NCBI GenBank assembly: GCA_963971575.1
Contig: OZ020619.1
Location: forward strand, 22,450,813-22,514,812
DNA: 64,000 bases
Reading direction: 5' to 3'
Source of the DNA: Liopterus haemorrhoidalis
Taxonomy: Eukaryota; Arthropoda; Insecta; Coleoptera; Dytiscidae
Both the position numbers and the translations under genes were made by a program. Each line of letters begins with the position of its first letter. Position 1 is the first letter of the stretch. Below are positions 63,901 through 64,000 of this stretch, one piece after another. The notes below the pieces were generated by a model. The model was given only the letters and a program-made list of their open reading frames with translations. It made no database searches and was not told the origin of the DNA.

Positions 63901-64000
63901 AGTAGAACTAAAATCTGATAAATTCAAACGAGATTTATTCGGATTTTCTGAAGAAACGAAAGGGCTTAATTAAAATGCCAGTTGGCCAGTTTATAGGGTT
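60928..64000 (-). mobile_element. Jockey/CR1-type LINE, cut by the window end
   Basis: The 3' end is an AAAT repeat (60928-60947 as ATTT) lying 36 bases outside the foldback duplication. Reverse-strand ORF2 runs from about 63890 to 61052; ORF1 would lie beyond the window. It resembles the 49.2-kb LINE in domain order and motifs but differs clearly in sequence. Confidence 0.87.
61052..63890 (-). pseudogene. LINE ORF2 (endonuclease and reverse transcriptase)
   Basis: Endonuclease: FYQNVRGLRTKTS near 63880, then VIALTETWLIPN, RRGGGTLITVKQN and LVIVGDFNLPQVKW. The next part (63279-62932) is in another frame and includes WRSTEPMVPEDPYHPSIEF. The reading returns to the first frame at about 62959: YTSLTENEISRNPKSFWAFV, NKSQGPDGIPPIF, WKSAFVVPIHKTGD, YRLISILCSIAKIFES, QQHGFFRGRSTSTNL, YTDFRKAFDQVD, GVPQGSHLGPILFLLFIND and LLFADDLKIFKI. 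A single in-frame TGA at 61784-61786 splits it, followed by LWFNIAKCKYINFSRK, RDLGVLFSSDLNFTAHI and the C-terminal tail. Two compensating frame changes plus one stop: a young pseudogene. Confidence 0.92.

Overview
This is a stretch of insect-type nuclear DNA that is AT-rich and made almost entirely of transposable elements and their fossils. I found no host protein gene, no rRNA gene and no functional tRNA gene. Evidence for an insect: Jockey/CR1-like and I-clade LINEs, BEL/Pao and copia LTR elements, rosa-type DD41D mariner, hAT and PIF/Harbinger DNA elements, and repeated CCTAA blocks matching the insect telomere unit TTAGG. The copia primer site matches the 5' half of initiator tRNA-Met, as in Drosophila copia. 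The species cannot be read from the sequence; a beetle or hemipteran would fit.

Layout. 1-6.6 kb: LINE reverse-transcriptase debris, a tRNA-derived SINE, a hAT MITE with a perfect 8-bp duplication (2908-3524) and a TA-flanked DNA element (4287-6597) holding a long GACA microsatellite. 6.9-11.9 kb: a decayed PIF/Harbinger element split by a young, internally deleted BEL/Pao element whose two LTRs are identical. 12-17.3 kb: mariner remains, including a DD41D element whose transposase gene is split by a hAT insertion (8-bp duplication), and a Helitron-like element with an 89-bp repeat carrying CCTAA runs. 18.3-23.5 kb: a decayed I-clade LINE. 23.7-30.1 kb: a reverse-strand LINE with a PHD-finger ORF1, split by a 1.64-kb minisatellite-bearing insertion and followed by a 647-bp tandem duplication. 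30.4-33.5 kb: DNA element inside RNase H LINE inside endonuclease LINE. 35.0-39.4 kb: an apparently intact copia element with identical LTRs and a -1 frameshift arrangement. 33.5-43.6 kb: one ancestral hAT transposase gene in three separated pieces. 44-49 kb: further repeats. 49.2-53.25 kb: a nearly full-length Jockey/CR1-type LINE. 60.9-64 kb: a second LINE of this type on the reverse strand, cut by the window edge.

The most striking object is at 53336-60884: a 7.5-kb foldback element with arms of about 3.0 and 2.7 kb. It is bounded by GGGCTCCGTG/CACGGAGCCC and a 7-bp duplication TTATAAC. Each arm is built mainly of a 141-bp satellite. Because 141 is divisible by three, the arrays give open frames of nearly 500 codons that look like proteins. 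Both arms carry the same SINE with the same flanking duplication. The core holds a second, inner inverted pair of 15-bp minisatellites around an 89-bp CCTAA-containing array.

Functionally the window is a record of nested transposition. The copia element is the only one that looks competent for autonomous movement. The BEL element is recent but has lost its integrase core, and the foldback element is recent or recently homogenised and codes for no visible transposase. Coordinates and identities were judged by eye from the sequence.
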